This document shows positions 42,839 through 50,567 of a stretch of DNA of 54,738 nt, piece by piece. A program made the translations under genes and the position numbers. The notes below the pieces were generated by a model, which did not search any database, was not told the origin of the DNA, and saw only the letters and a program-made list of their open reading frames with translations. Source of the stretch: Nitratireductor sp. XY-223 (GTDB lineage: Bacteria > Pseudomonadota > Alphaproteobacteria > Rhizobiales > Rhizobiaceae); NCBI RefSeq assembly GCF_004959855.1, contig NZ_SPNT01000009.1, forward strand, positions 1 through 54,738, written 5' to 3'. Within the stretch, counting starts at the first letter, position 1. Each line of letters starts with the position of its first letter.

Positions 42839-44440
42839 ATGAAATTCTCCCGGCTTTTGCTCGCCAGCTCGGTCTTTGCCCTTGCCGCCGGACCGGCGCT
42901 TGCCGACTACACGCTGAATATCATTCACATCAACGACCTGCACAGCCGCATCGAATCGGTCAACAAGTACGATTCCACCTGCTCGGCCGAAGACGAGACC
43001 GAAGGCAAGTGCTTCGGCGGGGTTGCCCGGGTCGCGACCAAGATCAAGGAGCTTCGCGACGCGATCAACAATGCCGGCGGCAACGTGATCGTGCTCGACG
43101 CGGGCGACCAGTTCCAGGGCTCGCTCTTCTACACGACCTACAAGGGCGACGCCGCCGCCGAATTCATGAACAAGATCGGTTTTGACGCCATGGCGGTCGG
43201 CAACCACGAATTCGACGACGGTCCGGAGGGCCTGGCGAAATTCCTCGACAAGGTGACCGTTCCGGTGATCTCCGGGAATACCGATGTGTCCGCAAACAAC
43301 CTCCTGGCGGACCGTATTCCGGGGCATGTGGTGCTCGACGTCGGCGGTGAAAAGATCGGCATCGTCTCGGTGCTGGCAACCGACACGGACGAGACCTCGT
43401 CGCCGGGCGCCAGCGTCAAGTTCAATGACGAGATCGCGTATCTTACCAAGGCGGTGGCGGATCTCGAGGCCGAGGGCGTTAACAAGATCATCGCGCTGAC
43501 GCATGTCGGCCTCAACCGCGACAAGGAAATCGCAGCCGCGGTTCCGGGCCTTGACGCCGTTGTCGGCGGTCATTCGCACACGCTGCTTTCGAACACGGTC
43601 GAGGGGGCGCCCTCCTATCCGACGATGGTCAAGGGACCCGACGGGAAGGATGTCCCGGTCGTGCAGGCCTATGCCTACTCGAAATATGTCGGCGATCTCG
43701 CCCTGACCTTCGACGACGAGGGCAATGTGGTCGGAGCTAGCGGTGACACGATCCTGCTCGATTCCTCGGTGGAGCCGGATGCCGAGATCCTCGCCCGCGT
43801 CAAGGAGCTTGGCGGCCCGATCGAAGAGGTCAAGGGCAAGGTGGTTGCACAAACCGACGAGCTGATCGTCGGCGACCGTGCCGTCTGCCGGGCGGAGGAA
43901 TGCTCGATGGGCAACCTCGTCGCCGACGCCATGCTGGACCGCGTGAAGGACCAGGGCATCCAGGTCGCCTTCCAGAACGGCGGCGGCCTTCGCGCCTCGA
44001 TCGACAAGGGCGAGGTGACGATGGGCGAGGTGCTGACGGTGCTGCCCTTCCAGAACACGCTCTCGACCTTCCAGATCAAGGGCCAGGGGCTGATCGACGC
44101 GCTCGAGAACGGCGTCAGCCAGGTCGAGGACGGCGCCGGACGGTTCCCGCAGGTGGCCGGGATGAAGTTCACCTGGGATCCGGCGGCCGAACCCGGCAAG
44201 CGGATCGTCAGCGTCATGGTCGAGGGCGACGGCGGTTTTGAGCCGATCGATCCGAGCAAGGTCTACGGTGTCGTCTCGAACAACTACGTGCGCAATGGCG
44301 GTGACGGCTACAAGATGTTCAAGGCGGACGCCATCAACGCCTATGACTACGGTCCGGGCCTCGAGGTCGTCGTTGCCGATTATCTTGCCGCGAACGCCCC
44401 CTACAAGCCGTTCGTGTCGGACCGGATCACCAAGAAGTAG
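42839..44440 (+). CDS. Periplasmic 5'-nucleotidase / metallophosphoesterase (UshA-like)
   Basis: A 533-residue secreted enzyme that dephosphorylates nucleotides. Signal peptide (FALAAGPALA-DYT, cleavage about 22). The metallophosphatase motifs are in order: IIHINDLHSR, LDAGDQFQGS, AVGNHEFDDG, ALTHVGLNRD and VGGHSHT. The C-terminal substrate domain includes QNGGGLRASIDKGEVT and GDGYKMF, the base-stacking region of 5'-nucleotidases. ATG 42839 has GGAGG upstream. It likely recovers phosphate and nucleosides outside the cytoplasm. Confidence 0.92.
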   Translation: MKFSRLLLASSVFALAAGPALADYTLNIIHINDLHSRIESVNKYDSTCSAEDETEGKCFGGVARVATKIKELRDAINNAGGNVIVLDAGDQFQGSLFYTTYKGDAAAEFMNKIGFDAMAVGNHEFDDGPEGLAKFLDKVTVPVISGNTDVSANNLLADRIPGHVVLDVGGEKIGIVSVLATDTDETSSPGASVKFNDEIAYLTKAVADLEAEGVNKIIALTHVGLNRDKEIAAAVPGLDAVVGGHSHTLLSNTVEGAPSYPTMVKGPDGKDVPVVQAYAYSKYVGDLALTFDDEGNVVGASGDTILLDSSVEPDAEILARVKELGGPIEEVKGKVVAQTDELIVGDRAVCRAEECSMGNLVADAMLDRVKDQGIQVAFQNGGGLRASIDKGEVTMGEVLTVLPFQNTLSTFQIKGQGLIDALENGVSQVEDGAGRFPQVAGMKFTWDPAAEPGKRIVSVMVEGDGGFEPIDPSKVYGVVSNNYVRNGGDGYKMFKADAINAYDYGPGLEVVVADYLAANAPYKPFVSDRITKK

Positions 44441-44452
44441 GAGCGATTTCCT

Positions 44453-44479
44453 TCGCCCGGCGCATAGGGTGTCGGGCGA
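44453..44479. terminator. Hairpin between the 5'-nucleotidase and TetR genes
   Basis: A 7-bp perfect stem TCGCCCG / CGGGCGA with a 13-base loop between two convergent genes. No T-run, so a weak terminator or 3' structure. Confidence 0.35.
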
Positions 44480-44485
44480 GGGTGC

Positions 44486-45022
44486 CTAGTCCGTCAAGTC
44501 CATGATATCGCGGAAGATTTCGTCCCATTCCGCATCGCTGAAATCGGTCAGGCCAAGCGCGCTGAGCATGAATGCGCCCTCGCTTGCCAACAGGGCAATC
44601 CGCAGGCGGCGCCCTTTGTCGGTCGAAAAATCCAGTTTCTCGAAGCGCGACCGGTACCAGTTCCTGGTACTGATCTGGTGCGCCTCGGATTGCGCAAGCA
44701 ACAGCAGCATCGCCGCGTTTCTCGGTTGCTGCTCCAACATGTCGCCGCGCGCTGCCGCGATATAGGCGCGGATGCCGCCCGGTTCCGTATCATCGCCCTC
44801 GCTGAGTTCGGCGATCCTATCATCGAATTCGCCGTTCCACCGGTTGAACATGGCGTCGATCAGCGCGTCTCGGGTGCCGAAGCAGGACTGAACACCGCCC
44901 TTCGTGATGCCGGCCTCGGCGGCGACGGCCCCGATCGACAGGCCGGACGCGCCCTTGTCGCGCACCACGCGTTCGGCGGCATCCAGCACCTTGTCGCGGT
45001 CGATTGTCCGTTTTCGTCCCAA
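44486..45022 (-). CDS. TetR-family repressor of the MFS efflux gene
   Basis: A 178-residue TetR regulator. The HTH is VLDAAERVVRDKGASGLSIGAVAAEAGITKGGVQSCFG (about 10-47; shown in pieces: LSIGAVAAEAG, ITKGGVQSCFG). The C-terminal ligand domain follows. The start is TTG 45022 with AAGG upstream; the longer frame to 45217 is AT-rich promoter DNA. It is divergent from the MFS gene, and two operators lie between them, so it very likely represses both. Confidence 0.88.
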   Translation of the reverse strand: MGRKRTIDRDKVLDAAERVVRDKGASGLSIGAVAAEAGITKGGVQSCFGTRDALIDAMFNRWNGEFDDRIAELSEGDDTEPGGIRAYIAAARGDMLEQQPRNAAMLLLLAQSEAHQISTRNWYRSRFEKLDFSTDKGRRLRIALLASEGAFMLSALGLTDFSDAEWDEIFRDIMDLTD

Positions 45023-45040
45023 ATTTTCAGCCTTGTTTGG

Positions 45041-45054
45041 AATACGATCGTATT
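45041..45054. promoter_or_regulatory. TetR operator 1 AATACGATCGTATT
   Basis: A perfect 14-bp palindrome 19 bases from the tetR start, overlapping the likely -10 of its promoter. It shares 13 of 14 bases with operator 2. Confidence 0.75.
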
Positions 45055-45060
45055 TTATTG

Positions 45061-45089
45061 TTGCAATTTTATAAATACGACCGTATTTT
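45061..45089 (+). promoter_or_regulatory. MFS gene promoter, sharing its palindromic -35 with the divergent tetR promoter
   Basis: TTGCAA (45061-45066), a 17-base spacer and TATTTT (45084-45089) form a good sigma-70 type promoter for the MFS gene. TTGCAA is its own reverse complement, so on the minus strand the same hexamer stands 16 bases from TATTCC before tetR. The two promoters are nearly mirror images. Confidence 0.6.
45074..45087. promoter_or_regulatory. TetR operator 2 AATACGACCGTATT
   Basis: A one-mismatch palindrome identical to operator 1 at 13 of 14 bases, 33 bases away centre to centre (about three helical turns), covering the -10 of the MFS promoter. Confidence 0.75.
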
Positions 45090-45155
45090 AAAATAATCAA
45101 GCGGATCGCTTGATCATGATTTCCCCGGATTTGCTCTGGCCTGCAGGAGTGGCTT

Positions 45156-46655
45156 TTGTTCAACAACAGGTGGCTTGTACTCGCGATCTTGTCGTCGGCG
45201 CTTTTGATGATCGTCATGGACCTGACGATCCTTTACACAGCGCTTCCGAGGCTGACATTCGCCCTTGGCGCCAGCGCCTCGGAGAAGCTGTGGATCGTCA
45301 ACGCCTATTCGCTGGTGATCGCCGGCGTGCTGCCGACATTCGGCGCCCTCGGCGACCGCTGGGGGCACCGTAACCTGTTCCTGGGCGGCCTTGGTGTTTT
45401 CGGGGCGGCGTCGCTTCTGTGCGCCTATGCGCCGGATCCGCAGGTGCTGATTGCCGGCCGTGTCGTGCTGGCGCTCGGCGGCGGCATGATGATGCCGGCG
45501 ACGCTGTCGATCATCCGCCTGACCTTCAGCGATCCGAGGGAGCAGGCCATGGCCATCGGCATCTGGTCGGCCGTCGCCGCGGGCGGTGCCGCCGCCGGGC
45601 CTGTCGTGGGCGGCCTGCTGCTCGAGTTCTTCTGGTGGGGCTCCGTGTTCCTCGTCAACCTGCCGATCGTCGCCATCGCGTTGACGGTGGCCGCCATCTG
45701 CATCGACAACAGGCAGCCGGAAAACCGGCGCCCGCTCGACTGGCGCGGCGCCCTCGAGGTCATGTTCGGCCTCATCGCGACGGTCTATGCGTTCAAGGAG
45801 ATCGTGAAGCGCGATCCGTCGTTCGCGATCGCCGCGATCACCGGATTGCTCGGTGTGGCGGTGCTGATCCTGTTCGCGCGGCGCCAGCGGCGCATTGCCG
45901 ACCCGATGATCGATTTCGCGCTGTTTGCCGATGTCCGGTTTTCCTCGGCGATCTTCGTCGCCTTCATCAGCTCGGTCTCCATTGCCGGTTTCGAACTGGT
46001 TTTCAGCCAGCGCCTGCAGCTCGTCGACGGGCTTTCGCCGCTGAATGCGGGTCTCTACATCCTGCCGGCGGCCTTGGCGTCGATTGTCTCCGGGCTGGCG
46101 GCCGGCGCGATGATCCCGCGTTTGGGGCAGACGCCGCTTCTGTGGACCGGCACATTGCTCGCCGGCCTCAGCATGGCCGGGTGCCTTGCCGCCTTCGCCT
46201 ATAGCGGGGCGCTGACGATTGCCGGGCTGATCGGCCTCGGCTTCGGCATCGGCGTTGCCATGACGGCGGCCTCCAGCGCCATCATCAACGGCGCGCCCCC
46301 GCACAGAACCGGCATGGCTGCGTCCATGGAGTCGGTCGCCTACGATATGGGTGCCGGGATCGGCGTCGCCGTTTTCGGTGGCTTGATGTCCGCCGCCTAC
46401 ACGTTCTCGTTCGTGGTGCCGGACGGAATCGAACTGCCGGGCGTCGCGCGCGACAGCCTGGAGGAGGCGGTCACCGCCGCAAGCGGACTTCCCGCCGCCG
46501 ATCAGCTCCTGGTCGAGACCGCCGCGAAGGCCGGATTTGTCAGTTCCTTCTACTTCGTTTCAGCGGCTGTCGCCGTGATGCTGATCGCAACCGCGCTGGT
46601 CGTATTCACGAAAAACCGGGCCGTCCGCTTGCATCATGCGCGAGCGGAACCCTAG
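45156..46655 (+). CDS. MFS multidrug efflux transporter (DHA2 / EmrB-QacA type)
   Basis: A 499-residue drug:proton antiporter with about 14 membrane helices. Conserved motif A appears as GALGDRWGHRNLFLGG (about 63-78); the D of helix 1 is in MDLTILYTALP (about 20); motif C region SAVAAGGAAAGPVVGGLL. The start is TTG 45156 with AGGAG upstream. The repressor and two operators beside it point to substrate-induced efflux. The drug range is unknown. Confidence 0.92.
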   Translation: MFNNRWLVLAILSSALLMIVMDLTILYTALPRLTFALGASASEKLWIVNAYSLVIAGVLPTFGALGDRWGHRNLFLGGLGVFGAASLLCAYAPDPQVLIAGRVVLALGGGMMMPATLSIIRLTFSDPREQAMAIGIWSAVAAGGAAAGPVVGGLLLEFFWWGSVFLVNLPIVAIALTVAAICIDNRQPENRRPLDWRGALEVMFGLIATVYAFKEIVKRDPSFAIAAITGLLGVAVLILFARRQRRIADPMIDFALFADVRFSSAIFVAFISSVSIAGFELVFSQRLQLVDGLSPLNAGLYILPAALASIVSGLAAGAMIPRLGQTPLLWTGTLLAGLSMAGCLAAFAYSGALTIAGLIGLGFGIGVAMTAASSAIINGAPPHRTGMAASMESVAYDMGAGIGVAVFGGLMSAAYTFSFVVPDGIELPGVARDSLEEAVTAASGLPAADQLLVETAAKAGFVSSFYFVSAAVAVMLIATALVVFTKNRAVRLHHARAEP

Positions 46656-46783
46656 CGCGCTGTTGCCGTCGCACGCGCCGCAGATGACGACGGGAAACAC
46701 AAACCCGTTGATTCCGGTCAAATAATTGCCGAATGTCGGGTTGTATCATTGGCGGCGACGCGGAACTGAAGGGATTGTGGCGC

Positions 46784-46993
46784 ATGGCTTTCGAAGATCT
46801 GATAACGCGTATCAACATGCTGTTCGTCGAAATGGAGAACCAGCCGGAGGATGCGAGCGAGCTGCTCGATCAGATCCGCCTTGAACTCAACCGCATGAGA
46901 GCCACCGGCCAGCCACTTCCGGAGGATCTCGTCAAGCTCGAGGAAAGGCTCGACCGGGAATTCGGCGGCAATGCCGGCGACACGGAAGCCTGA
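46784..46993 (+). CDS. Small acidic helical protein of unknown function
   Basis: A 69-residue protein, highly charged and probably all helical (MAFEDLITRINMLFVEMENQ at the start, EELVKLEERLDREF-like tail). ATG 46784 has AAGGGA upstream. Its end overlaps the CPBP gene by 23 bases, suggesting translational coupling and a joint role with that membrane protein. No family recognised. Confidence 0.55.
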   Translation: MAFEDLITRINMLFVEMENQPEDASELLDQIRLELNRMRATGQPLPEDLVKLEERLDREFGGNAGDTEA

Positions 46994-47708
46994 TCCGAAA
47001 ACGCCACCCCATGGAACACCGGCCGGGGAGCCTGGGCAGGCAACCCGTGTAGACCGGCTGCTCTGGGCGGAGGTCGCCGTCGTCGCGATCGCGCCGATCC
47101 TGCTGCTTGCCCTGCCGATCCAGCGTGCGCGGTTCCTGGCGCTGTTCCTGCTGGCCGGCTATTGCCTGGTGCGCATGGTCAGATCCGGCGCCGCGAAAAC
47201 CTATCTGCGCTTTGACTGGCCGGCCTGCCGCGCCGCTCTGCCCGGCATCCTGCTGCGCTCGGCGGTCGCGTGGCTGGCCGTCGCCGCACTGGTGTTGTGG
47301 CTCTACCCGGACCAGATGCTGTGCCTGCCGGAGAGCAGCCTCACCCTGACGGCCCTTATCGTCACCGGCTACGGGCTGGTGTCGGTGCTGCCGCAGGAAA
47401 TCGCCTTCCGGGGCTACGCGAGCTGGCGTCTGGACGCACAGAAAGTGCCGTTCGTCCCGGCGGCACTCTTATCGGCCGCCATCTTCGGCTGGGTCCATAT
47501 CATCTTCGGATCGTGGATGTCGGCGGTGCTGGCCTTCTTCGCCGGCATCCTGTTCTACAGGACCTACCGCCGCAGCGGCTCGCTTGCCGCCGTGTGGGTG
47601 GAGCACAGCTTCTACGGCGCTGCCGTCTTCGTGCTCGGCCTGCACCAGCTTTTCTATCAGGGACCGTTCTTCGACCAGTTCGTCCCCGCCTGCGCGGCGG
47701 GGCATTGA
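46971..47708 (+). CDS. CPBP-family intramembrane protease-like protein
   Basis: A 245-residue membrane protein with six or seven helices and CPBP/Abi signature motifs. Motif 1 reads VLPQEIAFRGYASW, where the family has EExxxR, so the first Glu is Gln. Motif 2 FGWVHIIFG keeps His. Motif 3 VWVEHSFYGAAVF keeps His. Family members cut membrane substrates or are immunity-type proteins. The changed Glu may reduce or abolish activity. It overlaps the small acidic gene upstream. Confidence 0.75.
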   Translation: MPATRKPDPKTPPHGTPAGEPGQATRVDRLLWAEVAVVAIAPILLLALPIQRARFLALFLLAGYCLVRMVRSGAAKTYLRFDWPACRAALPGILLRSAVAWLAVAALVLWLYPDQMLCLPESSLTLTALIVTGYGLVSVLPQEIAFRGYASWRLDAQKVPFVPAALLSAAIFGWVHIIFGSWMSAVLAFFAGILFYRTYRRSGSLAAVWVEHSFYGAAVFVLGLHQLFYQGPFFDQFVPACAAGH

Positions 47709-47727
47709 GGCAGCCCGGCCGCCAGCG

Positions 47728-49251
47728 TCAGGCGGTGACTTCTTCCATCTTCACTTCGTAACCCCACAGGGTCTTGAGGTGGGCGATGGTCGCCTCTTTC
47801 TGGTCCTCGTCGAGCGGAATGCCGCTGCGCCTCGTGTGCTGGAGCTTCAGCTGGCGGTCGCCGAGGAGGTCCACGTCGACGACCTGGATATAGGGTTCCA
47901 GCGTCGACAGGTCGTGATTTTGCGCGAAGACCTCGCGAACCTTGCGGAAACCGCGCTCGTCGTGGATTCCGGTGACCAGGTAATAGGGATCGTCCGCATT
48001 GTCTGAGACGGCGAACATGCGGAACTGACGGATGACCGTCGGGCTCAGGAACTGCTGGATGAAGGATTCGTCGCGATAATTCGCCCACGCCTCCTTCAGC
48101 ACGCCCTTCCAGTCCTTGCATCCGGCTATATCGGGGAACCAGTCCCGGTCCTCGTCCTCCGGCTCCTCGCAGATGCGCTTGATGTCGCGCATCATCGCAA
48201 ATCCGAGCGCGTAGGGGTTCATGCCGCTGAAGCGCGGGTCGTCGAATTCCGGCTGGAAGATCACGTTGGTGTGGCTGTGCAGGATCTCCAGCAGGGCGCC
48301 GTCGGTGATCAGGCCCTTCTCGTGAAGCGCGTTGACGATATGGAAGTGAACGAAGGTCGCGCAGCCCTCGTTCATCAGCTTGGTCTGTTTTTGCGGATAG
48401 AAATACTGGGCGATGTTGCGGATGATGCGCAGCACCTCGCGCTGCCAGGGCCGCAGAACCGGGCTGTAGTGTTCCATGAAATAGAGGAGGTTTTCCTCCG
48501 GCAGGTGCAGCTCGCGCTTGCGCTCGCGCACCTCGGCATCGGCCTTGGCCGAGTGCACCGAGCCCGGCACAGTGCTCCACAGGTAGCTGACGGTGCGCTC
48601 CTCGTATTCGCGCCGTTCCTTGCGGCGCTCCTTTTCCTCGCGCAGCGACGGGCTTCGCGGCCTGCGGTAGCGGAAGACGCCGTGCGGCATCAGTGCATGG
48701 GCGGCGTCGATCACCCTTTCGACCTCGGTGACCCCGTAGCGCTCCTCGCAGCGGGCGATGAAGCCGCGGGCATATTCGAGATAGTCCAGGATCCCGGCGG
48801 CGTCGGTCCACTGGCGGAACAGGTGGTTGGTCTTGAAGAAATGATTGTGACCGAAGGCGGCGTGGGCCATGACCAGCGTCTGCATGGCCATCGTGTTTTC
48901 CTCCATGCAATAGCTGATGCACGGATCGGAATTGATGACGATTTCATAGGCGAGGCCCATCGCGCCCTTGCGATAGTGGACCTCGTTGCTGACGAAATGC
49001 TTGCCGAACGACCAGTGGCGGTACATCAGCGGCATGCCGATGGACGAGTAGGCATCAAGCATCTGCTCGGAGGAGATGATCTCGATCTGGTTGGTGTAGA
49101 AATCCAGTTCGAGGTCCTTGCGCGCGACCTCCTCGATCGCGTCATAGACGACGCGCAGTGTGTCAAAGGACCAGTCGGCGCCGTCGAACAGCGGTTTCTT
49201 TTTCCGGGTCGTCCTTGTCGTCCTCGGTGTCTTCGTTGTCCTAGCCGCCAT
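47728..49251 (-). CDS. SpoVR-family protein
   Basis: A 507-residue SpoVR/YcgB family protein. Basic Arg/Thr/Lys-rich N-terminus, then WSFDTLRVVYDAIEEVA, MPLMYRHWSFGKHF, SCISYCMEENTMAMQ-like (here CISYCMEENTMAMQTLVMAH), FVHFHIVNALHEKG and NPYALGFAMMRDIKRI. In E. coli ycgB is co-regulated with yeaGH in stationary phase and starvation. The reaction is not known. ATG 49251 lies inside the end of the yeaH gene (11-base overlap). Confidence 0.93.
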   Translation of the reverse strand: MAARTTKTPRTTRTTRKKKPLFDGADWSFDTLRVVYDAIEEVARKDLELDFYTNQIEIISSEQMLDAYSSIGMPLMYRHWSFGKHFVSNEVHYRKGAMGLAYEIVINSDPCISYCMEENTMAMQTLVMAHAAFGHNHFFKTNHLFRQWTDAAGILDYLEYARGFIARCEERYGVTEVERVIDAAHALMPHGVFRYRRPRSPSLREEKERRKERREYEERTVSYLWSTVPGSVHSAKADAEVRERKRELHLPEENLLYFMEHYSPVLRPWQREVLRIIRNIAQYFYPQKQTKLMNEGCATFVHFHIVNALHEKGLITDGALLEILHSHTNVIFQPEFDDPRFSGMNPYALGFAMMRDIKRICEEPEDEDRDWFPDIAGCKDWKGVLKEAWANYRDESFIQQFLSPTVIRQFRMFAVSDNADDPYYLVTGIHDERGFRKVREVFAQNHDLSTLEPYIQVVDVDLLGDRQLKLQHTRRSGIPLDEDQKEATIAHLKTLWGYEVKMEEVTA

Positions 49252-50563
49252 TGTCTTCCGCTGCCTTCTTTGCAAATAGCTCCCTAAAGACCGGGTAGAT
49301 ATCGCCTGGGCGGGCGATGCGCTTCATGGCGAAATTCGGCCACCGGTTGGCGACGCGCCGGTATTCGCGCCAAAGCTCGACGCCGTTCTCCTCGCTGTTC
49401 AGGAACTCGGCTTCCGCCTCGTCGACGATCTCGACATAGGCGAAATACTGGCAGTTCTTCATCAGTTCCTCATTGAGGAGCTGGACGCATTTCTTGGAAT
49501 CGCCCGAGTAGTTCTCGCCGTCCGAGGCCTGGGCGATGTAGATGTTCCATTCAGAGGCGGGGTAGCGCTCCTCGATCAGCCGCTGGGCCTCGACCAGGGC
49601 GGTGCTGACCACGGTGCCACCGGTTTCGCGGGCATAGAAGAACGTCTCCTCATCGACTTCCTTGGCGTTGTGGGTATGGCGCACGAACACCAGGTCGATC
49701 GACTTGTAGCGGCGGCTCAAAAACAGGTGCAGCAGCACGAAGAAGCGCTTGGCAAGATCCTTCTCGCGCTCGCCCATGGAGGCCGAAACGTCCATCAGGC
49801 AGAACATGACGGCGCGCTCGCGCGGCTCCGGCCGCTGTTCGAAATAGTTGTAGCGCACGTCCAGCGGATCGATATAGGAGATCACCCGCTGACGGCGCAA
49901 AAGGTCCTCGAGCAACTCGTGGAGCACGTTGAGTTCGAGGCGCTGTTCCTGGGTCGGCTTGGAGACCTTCTCCAGCTTGAAGATTTCCTCGCGCAGGGCA
50001 CGCACTTCCAGTGCCTTCGGCCGCCGCAGCGCCAGCCGCCGGCCGAGCGCATTGCGCATGGTGCGCTCGACATTGATGTTCGAGGGCGAGCCGGTAATGG
50101 AGAAACCGGCCCGGTAGGGTTTGGTCACCTCGATCTGCTTGAGACCGCGCTTGACGAGGTTGGGCAGTTCCATGTCCTCGAAAAAGAGATCGAGGAATTC
50201 GTCGCGCGACAGGACGAACAGGAAATCGTCCTCGCCCTCACCGCTGTCCGAGCCCTCTTTTCCGCCACCGCCGCCTTCGCCCGAGGGCGGTTTCTTGATC
50301 TTGTCGCCGGCCTGGTAGGACTTGTTTCCGGTGGACGCATAATCGCGGCGCCCGGCCTTGGCGGAGTGGCGGAAGCTCGGCTCTGCAATGCTGTCGGCCG
50401 GAACGATCACCTTCTCCCCGCGGTCGGTATCGGCGATGCCGCGCGTACGCACGGCCTCGTCAACCGCCTTTTTCACATGGGAACGCACACGCTTTAGAAA
50501 CCGCCGCCTGTTGCCAAGGCTCTTGTCCTTCGGATTGAGGCGACGGTCGACGAAATGACCCAT
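49241..50563 (-). CDS. YeaH/YhbH-family (DUF444) protein
   Basis: A 440-residue protein of the YeaH/YhbH family. A basic N-terminus is followed by a low-complexity GEGGGGGKEGSDSGEGED segment. A von Willebrand A-like C-terminal domain carries the MIDAS-type motif CLMDVSASMGEREK. It is encoded between the PrkA kinase and SpoVR and probably acts with them in stress adaptation. The start is 4 bases after the prkA stop; the ATG is at 50563. Confidence 0.93.
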   Translation of the reverse strand: MGHFVDRRLNPKDKSLGNRRRFLKRVRSHVKKAVDEAVRTRGIADTDRGEKVIVPADSIAEPSFRHSAKAGRRDYASTGNKSYQAGDKIKKPPSGEGGGGGKEGSDSGEGEDDFLFVLSRDEFLDLFFEDMELPNLVKRGLKQIEVTKPYRAGFSITGSPSNINVERTMRNALGRRLALRRPKALEVRALREEIFKLEKVSKPTQEQRLELNVLHELLEDLLRRQRVISYIDPLDVRYNYFEQRPEPRERAVMFCLMDVSASMGEREKDLAKRFFVLLHLFLSRRYKSIDLVFVRHTHNAKEVDEETFFYARETGGTVVSTALVEAQRLIEERYPASEWNIYIAQASDGENYSGDSKKCVQLLNEELMKNCQYFAYVEIVDEAEAEFLNSEENGVELWREYRRVANRWPNFAMKRIARPGDIYPVFRELFAKKAAEDNGG

Positions 50564-50567
50564 AGGG

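Noticed and set aside
42509..43852. Minus-strand frame opposite the 5'-nucleotidase
   Set aside because: Antisense shadow of a well-conserved enzyme gene.
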